DNA from: Lutimonas halocynthiae
Lineage (GTDB): Bacteria > Bacteroidota > Bacteroidia > Flavobacteriales > Flavobacteriaceae
Length of the DNA stretch: 64,000 nucleotides
Reading direction: 5' to 3'
Assembly: GCF_030409835.1 (NCBI RefSeq)
Contig: NZ_JAUFQO010000016.1
Coordinates: 966,263 to 1,030,262 of the forward strand
A model generated the notes under the pieces. It searched no databases and had not been told where the DNA came from. It was given only the letters and a program-made list of their open reading frames with translations. The translations under genes and the position numbers were made by a program. Positions within the stretch are counted from its first letter, which is position 1. Every line of letters starts with the position of its first letter. Below, one piece after another: positions 1-8,838 of the stretch.

Positions 1-1812
1 TAGCTGACGAAATTTAAAATTACCTCGTACAAAGCCGTTGACGATATCGGTTGAATTCACGCTTACTTCTCTCACAGAATCCATATTCTTGGAAGTAATC
101 TCAAAGTCTTTAAAATAGTAATCATCATTCTGATTAGAATATGATGCATCCTTAAAGCTCAATTCACCTTCAATATTATCAAGACTGCTTCCGCTAAGGT
201 CCATATTGATAACGCCCTTGAGAATTGATTTTTCATCTCTTGTAAATAGATTCAGTTTTAAAAAATCAGCATGAGCCACATTGGCCTCAAAATTAAATTT
301 CTTTATATCTGACAATTCTGCAAGCCCTTTAAATTCAAGTTTTATATTTGGATCGTCAACACTTAGATATCCATCAAATTGCTTATCGCGTAACACCCCG
401 TTAATATCTATATTCGAATATGTATATCCCTTATACTGATGCTTAGAAATATGGCCTTTAATCCCTATACTGATTTTATCAATTGAAAAACCCTGGCCTT
501 CCACTTCTCCTATCATCGAGAATTCACCTATCAAACTATCCCTGACAAATTCGCCTAATTTAAAATCTACCAGTTCTATTTTCCCTTTATAGGATGCCAT
601 ATCACCTTTGTCAATATCAGTAAGATTTAAGTCAACATCTGACATTCCCATCTGTGCTATAGTCCTTAACTGAATATCAACAGAAGACCTGGTGATATTC
701 ACTTTTCCACTACTCGAAAAATAGCCTATTTTCTCTAACTCTTTTGGTATCTTATCTCCTAAAAGACCAGGGAGAAGGTTGGTCAAATGGTCGTAATTTG
801 AGCTTAGCTCTTTAATGTCTCCAGTTAGTTTGAATTTTTCAGGATAGAGTACATTTTTCAAATGCACATCCCCCCGAAGCGATGAATTTCGATCTGACTC
901 CAAATCGATATCCTCAATAACAAAGTCATTTATAGTCCCTTTGGCTTTCGCCGTAAAATGAATCTTATCATGCCGCCCGAATTGTCCGTATAACTTTTTC
1001 AGATCTGAAAGAACAATATCTGCCTTCTTGAAATCTGCATCAATCTGAACCTTATTCGTGAAATCGGATAGATCTCCCTGATTATAGGTGAAAACAACAT
1101 CTGCCAACAGTTCTGAGCCCTGAGTTGCCAGGCGCGTATTCACGAATTCCATCCTCGTATCTGAATAACTAAAATCACTTGTGAAACTCGTAACGGCAAC
1201 GTCATGATTTTCAATAACCCGAATGTCTCGAGCCTTCGCCCTTACATTCGACCCTTCTATGTTGAAATCATCAAAATCTCCATGAATTTCATTATAATAT
1301 ACGATTGGGCCCTCTTTTTTATTCTCATTAAACAAGGAAAAATTGATTTTCTCAACATTTATTGAAGAGGAAGACATCCTAAAGGTTTTACTTTCCTTCA
1401 GGCTATCCGTTTTGAACTTATTAACAAATACCGAAAGACTATTTATCGATTCATCTTTATAAGTCTTAAGAACAAGCTTGCCGTTTTTCAAATAAATATC
1501 ACCGAATTTTAATTCACTGCTGAACAACTGCCGATAATTCAAAACAGAAGTCTCTAGTATTTCTGCAGAAATTAAGGTATCCCCATGATGGTCTCTTATC
1601 AACACATTCTTCAATGCCACATTCCTTATTGAAGAAAGGTCTAGTTTCTGGATGGCAATAGATGTGCCATAAGCGCTGTTGAGTCGATTGGTCGCAAATC
1701 TAGCAAGACTAGTTTGAACGCTTGAAAAGGAGAGTATTACACTCAACATTACAAGCAGTAAACTGCCTATCAAAAAAATACGAATTACTATCTTTTTAAA
1801 ACGCTTGATAAT
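1..1812 (-). CDS. tamB: TamB-like translocation and assembly module protein (C-terminal part beyond left edge)
   Basis: The minus-strand frame ending at 1812 stays open to the window edge (about 604 codons). It opens with a basic segment and one membrane helix, followed by text such as 'LNSAYGTSIAIQKLDLSS' and 'LIRDHHGDTL', typical of the N-terminus of Bacteroidota TamB (AsmA-like/DUF490). TamB is an inner-membrane-anchored periplasmic protein that spans to the outer membrane and works with TamA/BamA-type proteins in envelope assembly or lipid transfer. The rest is beta-rich repeats, as expected; full-length members exceed 1,400 residues, so more than half is missing. Divergence from tsaD is common in this phylum. 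The start is uncertain: after the in-frame stop at 1816-1818 there is no ATG before 1749, so ATT (1812) or TTG (1773) would be needed to keep the anchor. A -7-like TACTTTTA lies at 1844-1837 on this strand. Confidence 0.85.
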   Translation of the reverse strand, partial: MIKRFKKIVIRIFLIGSLLLVMLSVILSFSSVQTSLARFATNRLNSAYGTSIAIQKLDLSSIRNVALKNVLIRDHHGDTLISAEILETSVLNYRQLFSSELKFGDIYLKNGKLVLKTYKDESINSLSVFVNKFKTDSLKESKTFRMSSSSINVEKINFSLFNENKKEGPIVYYNEIHGDFDDFNIEGSNVRAKARDIRVIENHDVAVTSFTSDFSYSDTRMEFVNTRLATQGSELLADVVFTYNQGDLSDFTNKVQIDADFKKADIVLSDLKKLYGQFGRHDKIHFTAKAKGTINDFVIEDIDLESDRNSSLRGDVHLKNVLYPEKFKLTGDIKELSSNYDHLTNLLPGLLGDKIPKELEKIGYFSSSGKVNITRSSVDIQLRTIAQMGMSDVDLNLTDIDKGDMASYKGKIELVDFKLGEFVRDSLIGEFSMIGEVEGQGFSIDKISIGIKGHISKHQYKGYTYSNIDINGVLRDKQFDGYLSVDDPNIKLEFKGLAELSDIKKFNFEANVAHADFLKLNLFTRDEKSILKGVINMDLSGSSLDNIEGELSFKDASYSNQNDDYYFKDFEITSKNMDSVREVSVNSTDIVNGFVRGNFKFRQL

Positions 1813-1869
1813 TTTTTATTTCTAAATTTGCATTTTTAAAAGTACAATATTTGTGCCTAAATTTTTCTA

Positions 1870-2904
1870 ATGCAAAAAAAAACTATTCACATACTTTCTA
1901 TAGAGTCTTCATGCGATGATACAGGAGCCGCAGTCCTTAGAAATAATGAGGTTTTATCTAATGTTATTGCAGGCCAGAAGATTCATGCAGCCTATGGAGG
2001 CGTTGTTCCTGAACTGGCCTCAAGAGCGCATCAACAAAATATAGTTCCAGTAGTGGATCAGGCTTTAAAACTGGCTGGCATTACTAAAAATCAATTGGAT
2101 GCCATCGCATTTACCCAAGGGCCTGGCTTGATGGGATCATTACTGGTTGGAACATCTTTTGCCAAATCATTATCTATCGCATTAAACATACCTTTAATTC
2201 CTGTGAATCATATGCAGGCTCATGTTTTGGCTCATTTTATAAAAGAAGAAGGTCATCAAGCACCTCCATACCCATTCCTTTGCATGACCATAAGTGGTGG
2301 ACATACTCAAATATTAAAGGTTATTGACTATAATAATTTTGAAATTCTAGGAGAAACCATTGACGATGCAGTCGGAGAAGCTTTTGATAAAACTGCTAAA
2401 ATATTAGGGCTACCCTACCCTGGAGGGCCATTAATTGATAAATATGCCAGAGAAGGAAACCCAACGGCTTTTAATTTTTCCGAACCTAAAACAGCGAATC
2501 CTTTGGATTTTAGTTTTAGTGGACTTAAAACAGCCATTCTTTATTTTTTGCAAAGAGAGCAAAAGAAAGATGCCAACTTCATAAAACAGAATTTAAATGA
2601 CATCTGCGCTTCGGTTCAACGCACTATTGTAACTATTTTAATGAAGCGATTGATGAAAGCGGCAAAAGAAACAAAGATTGAGCATGTAGCGATCGCAGGA
2701 GGTGTTTCGGCTAATTCTGAAATTAGATCCTCCTTAAAAAGCATGGAAAAAACATTGGGATGGACCACTTATATTCCAAAATTTGAATACACAACTGATA
2801 ATGCGGCAATGATTGGAATAGTTGGTTACTTCAAATATTTGAATGCCGATTTTGGGAAAGAAGATATCACTGCATCTTCCAGACTTGGCATTAATGAATC
2901 GTAG
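1870..2904 (+). CDS. tsaD: tRNA N6-adenosine threonylcarbamoyltransferase TsaD
   Basis: This 344-residue protein is the catalytic subunit for the universal t6A37 modification of ANN-decoding tRNAs, transferring threonylcarbamoyl from TC-AMP together with TsaB and TsaE in the cytoplasm. Family hallmarks are visible: N-terminal 'ILSIESSCDDTG', the metal-binding HMQAH motif (His114 and His118), the nucleotide-binding 'TISGGHTQ' loop, 'GEAFDKTAKILGLPYPGG', and the C-terminal 'AIAGGVSANSEIR' and 'TDNAAMIG'. Length fits the family (about 340). The ATG start leaves no room for upstream extension, and a bidirectional terminator follows directly. Nothing is missing. Confidence 0.97.
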   Translation: MQKKTIHILSIESSCDDTGAAVLRNNEVLSNVIAGQKIHAAYGGVVPELASRAHQQNIVPVVDQALKLAGITKNQLDAIAFTQGPGLMGSLLVGTSFAKSLSIALNIPLIPVNHMQAHVLAHFIKEEGHQAPPYPFLCMTISGGHTQILKVIDYNNFEILGETIDDAVGEAFDKTAKILGLPYPGGPLIDKYAREGNPTAFNFSEPKTANPLDFSFSGLKTAILYFLQREQKKDANFIKQNLNDICASVQRTIVTILMKRLMKAAKETKIEHVAIAGGVSANSEIRSSLKSMEKTLGWTTYIPKFEYTTDNAAMIGIVGYFKYLNADFGKEDITASSRLGINES

Positions 2905-2940
2905 ACTTTATTAAATTAAGAGCACCAGCATAAGACATAA

Positions 2941-2978
2941 AAAAAACCGTCTAGATTTAAAATTTAGACGGTTTTTTA
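2941..2978. terminator. Bidirectional intrinsic terminator between tsaD and the oxoamine synthase gene
   Basis: An inverted repeat (left arm AAAAAACCGTCTA, right arm TAGACGGTTTTTT, with more A/T pairing inside the loop) is flanked by an A-run on one side and a T-run on the other. It can end transcription of the two convergent genes. Confidence 0.85.
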
Positions 2979-2996
2979 TTTTTAACTGAATAGCTG

Positions 2997-4241
2997 CTAA
3001 ATTAATGTTGCTGCTATTTTTTTATAAAATCCTTTAACTAGTTTTTCTCTCATTGATGAAAAAGCCTCTATCGTTTCGTTTACATCGTCAAGATTATGAG
3101 CCGAAGTAGGAATTAAACGCAGTAGAATCATTCCTTTAGGGATCACCGGATACACAACTATTGAACAGAATATGCGATAATTCTCTCTTAAATCATTAAC
3201 CATTGCCATTGCCTCAGGAATATCTCCTTCTAAAAATACAGGGGTAACACAGGTATTTGTTTTACCAATGTTAAAACCTTTTTCAACCAAACCATTTTGA
3301 AGCGCATCTACGTTCTCCCACAATTTAGTTCTTAATTCAGGCATTGTTCTAATCATGTCAAGCCTTTTCAAAGCTCCTTTCACCATGGTCATCGGTAATG
3401 ATTTGGCAAACATTTGCGAACGCATATTATACTGTAAATACTTTATTACATCTTTATTACCGGCAAAAAAAGCACCGATTCCTGCCATTGATTTTGCAAA
3501 AGTAGCAAAATACACATCAATGTCATCCTGAACTCCTTGCTCTTCACCTGCTCCTGCTCCTGTTGCGCCAAGAGTTCCAAAACCATGCGCATCATCAACA
3601 AGCAACCTGAAGTTATACTGTTTTTTCAAAGCAACGATCTCTTTTAATTTTCCCTGCTCGCCTCTCATTCCAAACACACCTTCACTAATCACAAGGATTC
3701 CTCCATTTGATTCTTCAGCCTTCTTTGAAGCTCTGATAAGGTTTTTCTCAAAACTTTCCATGTCATTATGACGGTAAGTAAATCTTTTCCCTTGATGTAA
3801 TCTCGCTCCATCAATAATACAGGCATGCGAATCCATATCATACACCACCACATCATTCTTTGTAACAAGTGCATCTATAGCTGAAACCATTCCCTGGTAA
3901 CCAAAATTCACTAAATAGGCAGCCTCTTTCCCTACAAAATCAGCGCATTCACGCTCCAATTGCTCATGGAAATCAGTATGACCACTCATCATTCTGGCTC
4001 CCATAGGGTATGCCATACCATGTTCTTTGGCAGCATCTGCATCTGCTTTAATAACATCCGGATGATTGGCTAAACCCAAATAATCATTTATACTCCAAGT
4101 AATGACTTCTTTGCCATTAAATCTCATACGGTTTGAAATACTTCCTTCTAGTTTTGGAAAAACATAATAGCCTTCAGCCTGCTCTGCCCATTTACCTAGA
4201 GGACCCTTATCCTTTATTATTCTTTCAAATAAATCTTTCAT
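2997..4241 (-). CDS. Alpha-oxoamine synthase: serine palmitoyltransferase or cysteate fatty-acyl transferase
   Basis: This 414-residue PLP enzyme belongs to the alpha-oxoamine synthase family (AONS, KBL, ALAS, SPT), which condenses an amino acid with an acyl thioester and releases CO2. The PLP lysine is Lys250 in 'ATFAKSMAGIGAFF', and Asp216/His219 lie in 'VDDAHGFG'. The FAKSMAGIG form resembles serine palmitoyltransferase more than KBL or BioF. In Bacteroidota such enzymes make 3-ketosphinganine from serine, or 3-keto-capnine from cysteate for sulfonolipids, which matter for gliding in Flavobacterium and Capnocytophaga. The next gene upstream on the same strand is a cysteine synthase-like enzyme, favouring the cysteate version; that is inference. 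No bioF neighbours are present, so biotin synthesis is unlikely. It seems to have its own promoter. Confidence 0.85.
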   Translation of the reverse strand: MKDLFERIIKDKGPLGKWAEQAEGYYVFPKLEGSISNRMRFNGKEVITWSINDYLGLANHPDVIKADADAAKEHGMAYPMGARMMSGHTDFHEQLERECADFVGKEAAYLVNFGYQGMVSAIDALVTKNDVVVYDMDSHACIIDGARLHQGKRFTYRHNDMESFEKNLIRASKKAEESNGGILVISEGVFGMRGEQGKLKEIVALKKQYNFRLLVDDAHGFGTLGATGAGAGEEQGVQDDIDVYFATFAKSMAGIGAFFAGNKDVIKYLQYNMRSQMFAKSLPMTMVKGALKRLDMIRTMPELRTKLWENVDALQNGLVEKGFNIGKTNTCVTPVFLEGDIPEAMAMVNDLRENYRIFCSIVVYPVIPKGMILLRLIPTSAHNLDDVNETIEAFSSMREKLVKGFYKKIAATLI

Positions 4242-4296
4242 GTATCTATCTCATTTAAACTAAGGATTAATAAAACCCCTCTGTTTTAATTATTTG

Positions 4297-4304
4297 CAAA
4301 AATA
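4297..4304 (-). promoter_or_regulatory. Bacteroidota -7 box TATTTTTG upstream of the oxoamine synthase
   Basis: On the minus strand the sequence TATTTTTG fits the TAnnTTTG -7 element of this phylum and lies about 56 bases before the start codon, downstream of the terminator at 4350-4394. It suggests independent transcription of the gene at 2997-4241. Confidence 0.55.
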
Positions 4305-4349
4305 GAAAAAATTGCAATGTAAAACTTTCTATGTTTATAGTTTTTAACA

Positions 4350-4394
4350 AAAAAGAAAAAGACTGTTTGTTATTCAAACAGTCTTTTTCTTTTA
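4350..4394 (-). terminator. Intrinsic terminator after the cysteine synthase-like gene
   Basis: The inverted repeat AAAAAGACTGTTT / AAACAGTCTTTTT with a 7-base loop (GTTATTC) lies just downstream of the minus-strand stop at 4413 and is followed on that strand by a T-rich run. It separates the two PLP-enzyme genes transcriptionally although they share a strand. Confidence 0.8.
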
Positions 4395-4412
4395 TTTATT
4401 GGCTTTATCCAC

Positions 4413-5450
4413 CTATCTAATGATTTCTAAGGATGCGTTTTCTTGTTTTCTTGAATCAAAAAAACCTTGCTCTCTCATCCATTCATCACTGTAAATTTTT
4501 TCCATATACCTTGACCCGTGATCAGGAAGAATCATTACAACCATACTGTCTTTATCAAAATATCCTTTTTCAGCATATTGTAAAGTAGCTTGAACTACCG
4601 CCCCACTCGTATATCCTGTAAACAAACCTTCTTTCAACGAAAGTTCTCTTGCTTTATGAGCAGCTGCCTCATCCGTAACTTTTTCAAAAACATCAATGAT
4701 CTCAAAATTAGTCGCTGAAGGAATCAGGTTTTTTCCAAGACCCTCAATTCTGTACGGATAAATTTCTTTTGTGTCGAAATCAGAAGTTTCATGAAACTTC
4801 TTCAAAATAGATCCATAAGCATCCACACCTAATATTTTAATATCAGGATTTTGCTCTTTCAAGTATTTTCCTACACCCGATATCGTACCACCTGTTCCGC
4901 TCGCCACGACAACATGTGTTACTTTACCGTCTGTTTGTTCCCAAATTTCAGGACCAGTTGACAGATAATGCGCTTCTGAATTCAATTCGTTAAAATACTG
5001 ATTGATATATACGGAATCTGCTGTTTCTTTGTGTAATCTTTTTGCTACCTCGTAGTAAGATCGAGGATCATCTGCGCTCACATTAGCCGGACAGACATAT
5101 ACTTTTGCACCCATGGCCCTAAGCATATTAATCTTTCCTTTTGAAGCTTTTGAGTTAACAGCTAAAATACATTCATATCCTTTAATGATACAAACAAGCG
5201 CAATACTAAAACCAGTATTTCCTGAAGTCGTTTCAATGACTTTACTTCCTTTTGTAAGGATGCCTCTCTTTTCAGCTTGCTCCACTATGTGCGTCGCAAT
5301 TCTGTCTTTCATAGAGTGCCCTGGATTAAAGGCTTCATATTTCGCTAAGAACTGACCGTCTAACTCTTTTGTTATTTTATTTAATCGAACTAATGGTGTA
5401 TCTCCAATTAAATCTAATATGTTATTAGTTATACCGTTATGTTTTTTCAT
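4413..5450 (-). CDS. Cysteine synthase/cystathionine beta-synthase family enzyme, possible cysteate synthase
   Basis: This 345-residue fold-type II PLP enzyme has the PLP lysine Lys48 in '[11 protein letters not shown]', the substrate loop 'TSGNTGFS' and the phosphate-binding 'GTGGTISG'. It aligns with the catalytic cores of CysK and cystathionine beta-synthase but has no CBS-domain pair. Such enzymes replace the beta-substituent of (O-acetyl or O-phospho) serine with a sulfur nucleophile. The C-terminal '[18 protein letters not shown]' is more CBS-like than CysK-like. Next to a serine palmitoyltransferase-like gene, a cysteate synthase (phosphoserine plus sulfite) for capnine lipids is a good candidate; ordinary cysteine or cystathionine synthesis is the alternative. 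The family call is firm; the exact substrate is inference. Confidence 0.85.
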   Translation of the reverse strand: MKKHNGITNNILDLIGDTPLVRLNKITKELDGQFLAKYEAFNPGHSMKDRIATHIVEQAEKRGILTKGSKVIETTSGNTGFSIALVCIIKGYECILAVNSKASKGKINMLRAMGAKVYVCPANVSADDPRSYYEVAKRLHKETADSVYINQYFNELNSEAHYLSTGPEIWEQTDGKVTHVVVASGTGGTISGVGKYLKEQNPDIKILGVDAYGSILKKFHETSDFDTKEIYPYRIEGLGKNLIPSATNFEIIDVFEKVTDEAAAHKARELSLKEGLFTGYTSGAVVQATLQYAEKGYFDKDSMVVMILPDHGSRYMEKIYSDEWMREQGFFDSRKQENASLEIIR

Positions 5451-5482
5451 AAAAATACAATGCTTTGATTATAAAAACCGGG

Positions 5483-5490
5483 CAAATTTA
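5483..5490 (-). promoter_or_regulatory. -7 box TAAATTTG of the cysteine synthase-like gene
   Basis: The minus strand carries TAAATTTG, a match to the phylum -7 consensus, about 33 bases before the start codon at 5450. Confidence 0.5.
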
Positions 5491-5574
5491 AGTATTTTTT
5501 TTTTAACTATAACTGATCATCTAAATAAGAATGTAATCAGCGTATTAGGCATCACAATAAAATAAAATATATTA

Positions 5575-7665
5575 TTATTCGCTAATCCCCTCTAAATCAA
5601 ACAAAAAGCAATAATCTCGAGTTACTTCTTTTAAAGCATCAAACCTCCCGGATGCTCCTCCATGACCTGATTCCATATTTGTGTACATTAATAACTGTTT
5701 ATTGCCGGTCTTATTCAACCTCAATTTGGCAACCCATTTAGCTGGCTCAAAATATTGAACCTGTGAATCATGCAATCCTGTTGTGACCAACATATGAGGG
5801 TAATCGTGCTTTTGCACATTATCATAAGGAGAATAAGACAACATATATTCATATGATTCTTTATTCTTTGGATTTCCCCATTCATCAAACTCACCAGTAG
5901 TTAAAGGAATACTTTCATCTAACATGGTTGTTACCACATCCACAAATGGAACCGCTGCGATAATTCCATTAAAAAGTTCCGGATTTAGATTTATTACTGC
6001 TCCTACCAATAAACCACCGGCTGAACCTCCTTCAGCATATAAATGATCAGCAGAAGAATACTTATGATTAATCAGGTGTTTGGCGGCATCAATAAAATCA
6101 TAGAAAGTGTTCATTTTATGAAACATTTTTCCGTCATCATACCATTTTCGACCAAGGTATTCACCTCCACGAACATGAGCTATAGCATAAACAAACCCCC
6201 TGTCAAGTAAACTAAGTCTGACTGAACTGAATCTGTCACTTACTATGCTCCCATAAGAACCATATGCATAAAGAAGCAAAGGTGTTTTCTCATTGATCTT
6301 TGTTTTTTTGTGATATACCAAAGATATTGCAACGCGTTTTCCATCTCGTGTAGTCGCCCAAATTCGTTCACTTTGATAGTCTTCTTTATCGAATGTTCCT
6401 CCTAGTACTTCCTGCTCTTTTTTTACCTCTTTAGAACGATCATCAACATTAAAGTCGATCACCGAATTAGGGGTTGTCAAAGAGTTATAACTATATCTAA
6501 TTACATTTGTATCAAATTCTGGATTATTATAGACCGAGGCTGAATAGGTTTCTTCATCAAAAGGAAGGTAATAATCATCCGATCCATCCCATTTTTTTAT
6601 CCTAATCTTATTTAGACCATTATTTCTTTCTTCCAGTATCAGAAATTCTTTGAAAATTGAAATATCTTCTAATAAAGTATCTTCTCTATGAGGGATAACC
6701 TCTACCCAATTCTCTTTTAACGTCTCGCCTATTGGCGTTTTCATCAGTTTAAAATTGAGGGCATTATCCATATTAGTTAAGATATAAAAATCTTCACCGT
6801 AATGAGCCATACTGTACTCAAGGTCTTTTTCTCTAGGTTGAACAATTTTGAACTTTCCATTAGGGTCGTTTGCATCCAAATACATATACTCTGTAGACAA
6901 GGTGCTATATGATCCTATAATGATAAAACGTTTCGATTTTGACTTATAGGCAAAAGTCCAAAAAGCCTCATCATTCTCTTCAAAAATTAACTCATCCTCA
7001 GATACATCAGTCCCTAAAACATGCTTAAATATTTTATCACTGCGCAAGGTTACAGGGTCTTTACGGGAATAAAAAACCGTTTTATTATCGTTGGCCCAAG
7101 CTGTGCTTCCTGTAGTGTTTTTAATGATCTCAGGATAGATCTCATTCGTTTCAAGATTTTTAAACTGAATATCGTATTGTCTTCGACTCACAGTATCGAC
7201 TCCAAAGGCAGCAACCGTATTTAACTGGTTAACATTTAAGCCCGTTAAAGCATAATAATCATGCCCTTTCGCGAGTTCATTGACATCAATCATGATGCTT
7301 TCCTCTGCATCCAGGCTAGCCTTTTTTCTTGTATATACCGGATATTGTTTACCCGTTTCATACTTGGTAATATAATAATAGCCATTTTTCTTATAAGGTA
7401 CAGATTCATCATCCTCCTTTATTCTGGCTTTCATTTCTTCAAAAAGATCTTCTTGAAATTGTTTGGTATGAGCCGTCTTATGCTCATAATAGTCGTTTTC
7501 GGCATTTAGATAGTCAATGACCTTGGGATTCTCTCTCTCATTCAACCAATAATAATCATCAACTCGAATATCACCATGAATCTCCATTTCTTTGGGGATC
7601 CTTTCAGCTATGGGAGGGACTATCTCCTTTTTAGACATATTTGTATCTTTTGTGTTTTCTAACAT
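5575..7665 (-). CDS. Prolyl oligopeptidase family serine peptidase (S9A, oligopeptidase B-like)
   Basis: This 696-residue protein has the S9A layout: an N-terminal beta-propeller (about 80-430) and a C-terminal alpha/beta hydrolase. The catalytic triad is readable: Ser548 in 'AEGGSAGG', Asp633 in 'GLHDSQVQ' and His668 in 'ESGHGGASGR'. 'DDYYWLNERENPKVIDYLNAEN' near residues 36-57 is typical of the family. These enzymes cut short peptides after proline or basic residues, and oligopeptidase B is the closer match by motif style. Flavobacterial relatives are often exported lipoproteins; here the ATG start gives no signal peptide. A second start at residue 10 (MSKKE) is possible. The frame also runs 18 codons further upstream without an ATG and would read as a short hydrophobic leader, so cellular location is open. 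Confidence 0.93.
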   Translation of the reverse strand: MLENTKDTNMSKKEIVPPIAERIPKEMEIHGDIRVDDYYWLNERENPKVIDYLNAENDYYEHKTAHTKQFQEDLFEEMKARIKEDDESVPYKKNGYYYITKYETGKQYPVYTRKKASLDAEESIMIDVNELAKGHDYYALTGLNVNQLNTVAAFGVDTVSRRQYDIQFKNLETNEIYPEIIKNTTGSTAWANDNKTVFYSRKDPVTLRSDKIFKHVLGTDVSEDELIFEENDEAFWTFAYKSKSKRFIIIGSYSTLSTEYMYLDANDPNGKFKIVQPREKDLEYSMAHYGEDFYILTNMDNALNFKLMKTPIGETLKENWVEVIPHREDTLLEDISIFKEFLILEERNNGLNKIRIKKWDGSDDYYLPFDEETYSASVYNNPEFDTNVIRYSYNSLTTPNSVIDFNVDDRSKEVKKEQEVLGGTFDKEDYQSERIWATTRDGKRVAISLVYHKKTKINEKTPLLLYAYGSYGSIVSDRFSSVRLSLLDRGFVYAIAHVRGGEYLGRKWYDDGKMFHKMNTFYDFIDAAKHLINHKYSSADHLYAEGGSAGGLLVGAVINLNPELFNGIIAAVPFVDVVTTMLDESIPLTTGEFDEWGNPKNKESYEYMLSYSPYDNVQKHDYPHMLVTTGLHDSQVQYFEPAKWVAKLRLNKTGNKQLLMYTNMESGHGGASGRFDALKEVTRDYCFLFDLEGISE

Positions 7666-7819
7666 TTCTTTTTCATCGGCAAGTGCAAAAGTAATAGATA
7701 ATATTATGTTAATAACATTTTATTTATCTCATTATCAATAATGGGTATTGCTTAAATTCTTAAATTAGCTATCCTCGTGAAGAACGAAAACAATTAATTA
7801 ATCGAAAAAATATAAGATC

Positions 7820-8143
7820 ATGTTTGGAGATATGCAAGGAATGATGGCCAAGTTACAAGAAGCTCAAGCCAAGATAGAAGAAACTAAGAATCGTTTAAAT
7901 ACCGTAATGGTAGATGGCGACGCCGGGAATGGAATGGTCGTCGTAACAGTAACTGCGAATAGAGAAGTGAAGAATATCGCTATAGACGATCAGTTGCTTG
8001 AAGACAAAGAAGCTTTAGAAGATTATATGATCCTTGCACTCAATAATGCAATTGATAAAGCCAATAAAATTAATGAAACTGAAATGGCCGCTGCTGCCAA
8101 AGGAGGTATGCCAGACATTCCAGGAATGGATTTATTCAAATAG
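7820..8143 (+). CDS. ybaB: YbaB/EbfC family nucleoid-associated protein
   Basis: This 107-residue protein opens with '[26 protein letters not shown]', a coiled helix, and contains the conserved '[26 protein letters not shown]' beta-sheet. YbaB/EbfC proteins form dimers that bind DNA without strict sequence specificity and affect nucleoid organisation. In many bacteria the gene sits by dnaX-recR; that neighbourhood is absent here. Length fits the family (100-110). It is transcribed away from the oligopeptidase gene, and its stop lies 5 bases from the end of the convergent YhhN gene. Confidence 0.95.
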   Translation: MFGDMQGMMAKLQEAQAKIEETKNRLNTVMVDGDAGNGMVVVTVTANREVKNIAIDDQLLEDKEALEDYMILALNNAIDKANKINETEMAAAAKGGMPDIPGMDLFK

Positions 8144-8148
8144 TCTGG

Positions 8149-8835
8149 TTAAGTTACTCCGTCTTTATCCAGAACTTTTGATTCAGAACCCAGCATATAA
8201 CTTGCTATAAGATACTGGGCAGCAATATAGGTCAACATGATTGTAACAGGATAAAATGATTGCTCTTCGTGAAATTTATTCAATGCGATCATACTATCTG
8301 ACAGGATAAACAATAAAGCACCCTGTAAAAGGGTCATGCTTAATTTGTTTTTAACTGCCAAATAATTCAATAAGGCAATCGTCCCAAAAATCGAAATAGC
8401 CATTCCATAAACCATCACCGGAATGAGTAAGTCATTCAGATTAGGTGACAAAATCGAAATTAAAACGCTATAAAATAAAAGAAAAGGCAGTATTGATGCC
8501 AATTTTTTCTGTCGAGATACTTTAGCTAAGCCCTTTGAAAAAATAAAAATATAGATTACTTGTGTGATCAGAAAAGCGGCTATTCCGAAAATAAATAAGT
8601 TGATCTTATCAAGTAACAGCACATCTCCTATAAAAGAAAAAAACAACGCTATAACATACCATTTGTTAATAGCATCTGTCTTGATCAGATACCAAGCTAT
8701 CAAACTCGGAATAATCATGGGCTTACAGACTGTTTGCAAGAATGGGTTTTCCATAAAAATACCCACAACATCTAACAATGAAACCAATATGAAAAATAAA
8801 AATACAGGTTTGGAAAATCTCTTATAACGCATCAT
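8149..8835 (-). CDS. YhhN (TMEM86) family membrane protein, lysoplasmalogenase-like
   Basis: The 228-residue product is almost entirely hydrophobic with about eight predicted membrane helices. It keeps family features such as 'KPMIIPSLIAWYLI' near the N-terminus, 'FFSFIGDVLLL' and 'GALLFILSDSMIALNKF'. Human TMEM86B of this family hydrolyses the vinyl-ether bond of lysoplasmalogens; the bacterial role is largely unproven. The start codon lies three bases after the stop of the 12-haem cytochrome gene on the same strand, so the two are probably co-transcribed, although no functional link is obvious. Confidence 0.85.
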   Translation of the reverse strand: MMRYKRFSKPVFLFFILVSLLDVVGIFMENPFLQTVCKPMIIPSLIAWYLIKTDAINKWYVIALFFSFIGDVLLLDKINLFIFGIAAFLITQVIYIFIFSKGLAKVSRQKKLASILPFLLFYSVLISILSPNLNDLLIPVMVYGMAISIFGTIALLNYLAVKNKLSMTLLQGALLFILSDSMIALNKFHEEQSFYPVTIMLTYIAAQYLIASYMLGSESKVLDKDGVT

Positions 8836-8838
8836 ATA

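Noticed and set aside
7666-7719. Upstream extension of the prolyl oligopeptidase giving a hydrophobic leader
   Set aside because: The frame is open but has no ATG, GTG or TTG start and no basic residues ahead of the hydrophobic stretch; the ATG at 7665 was kept.
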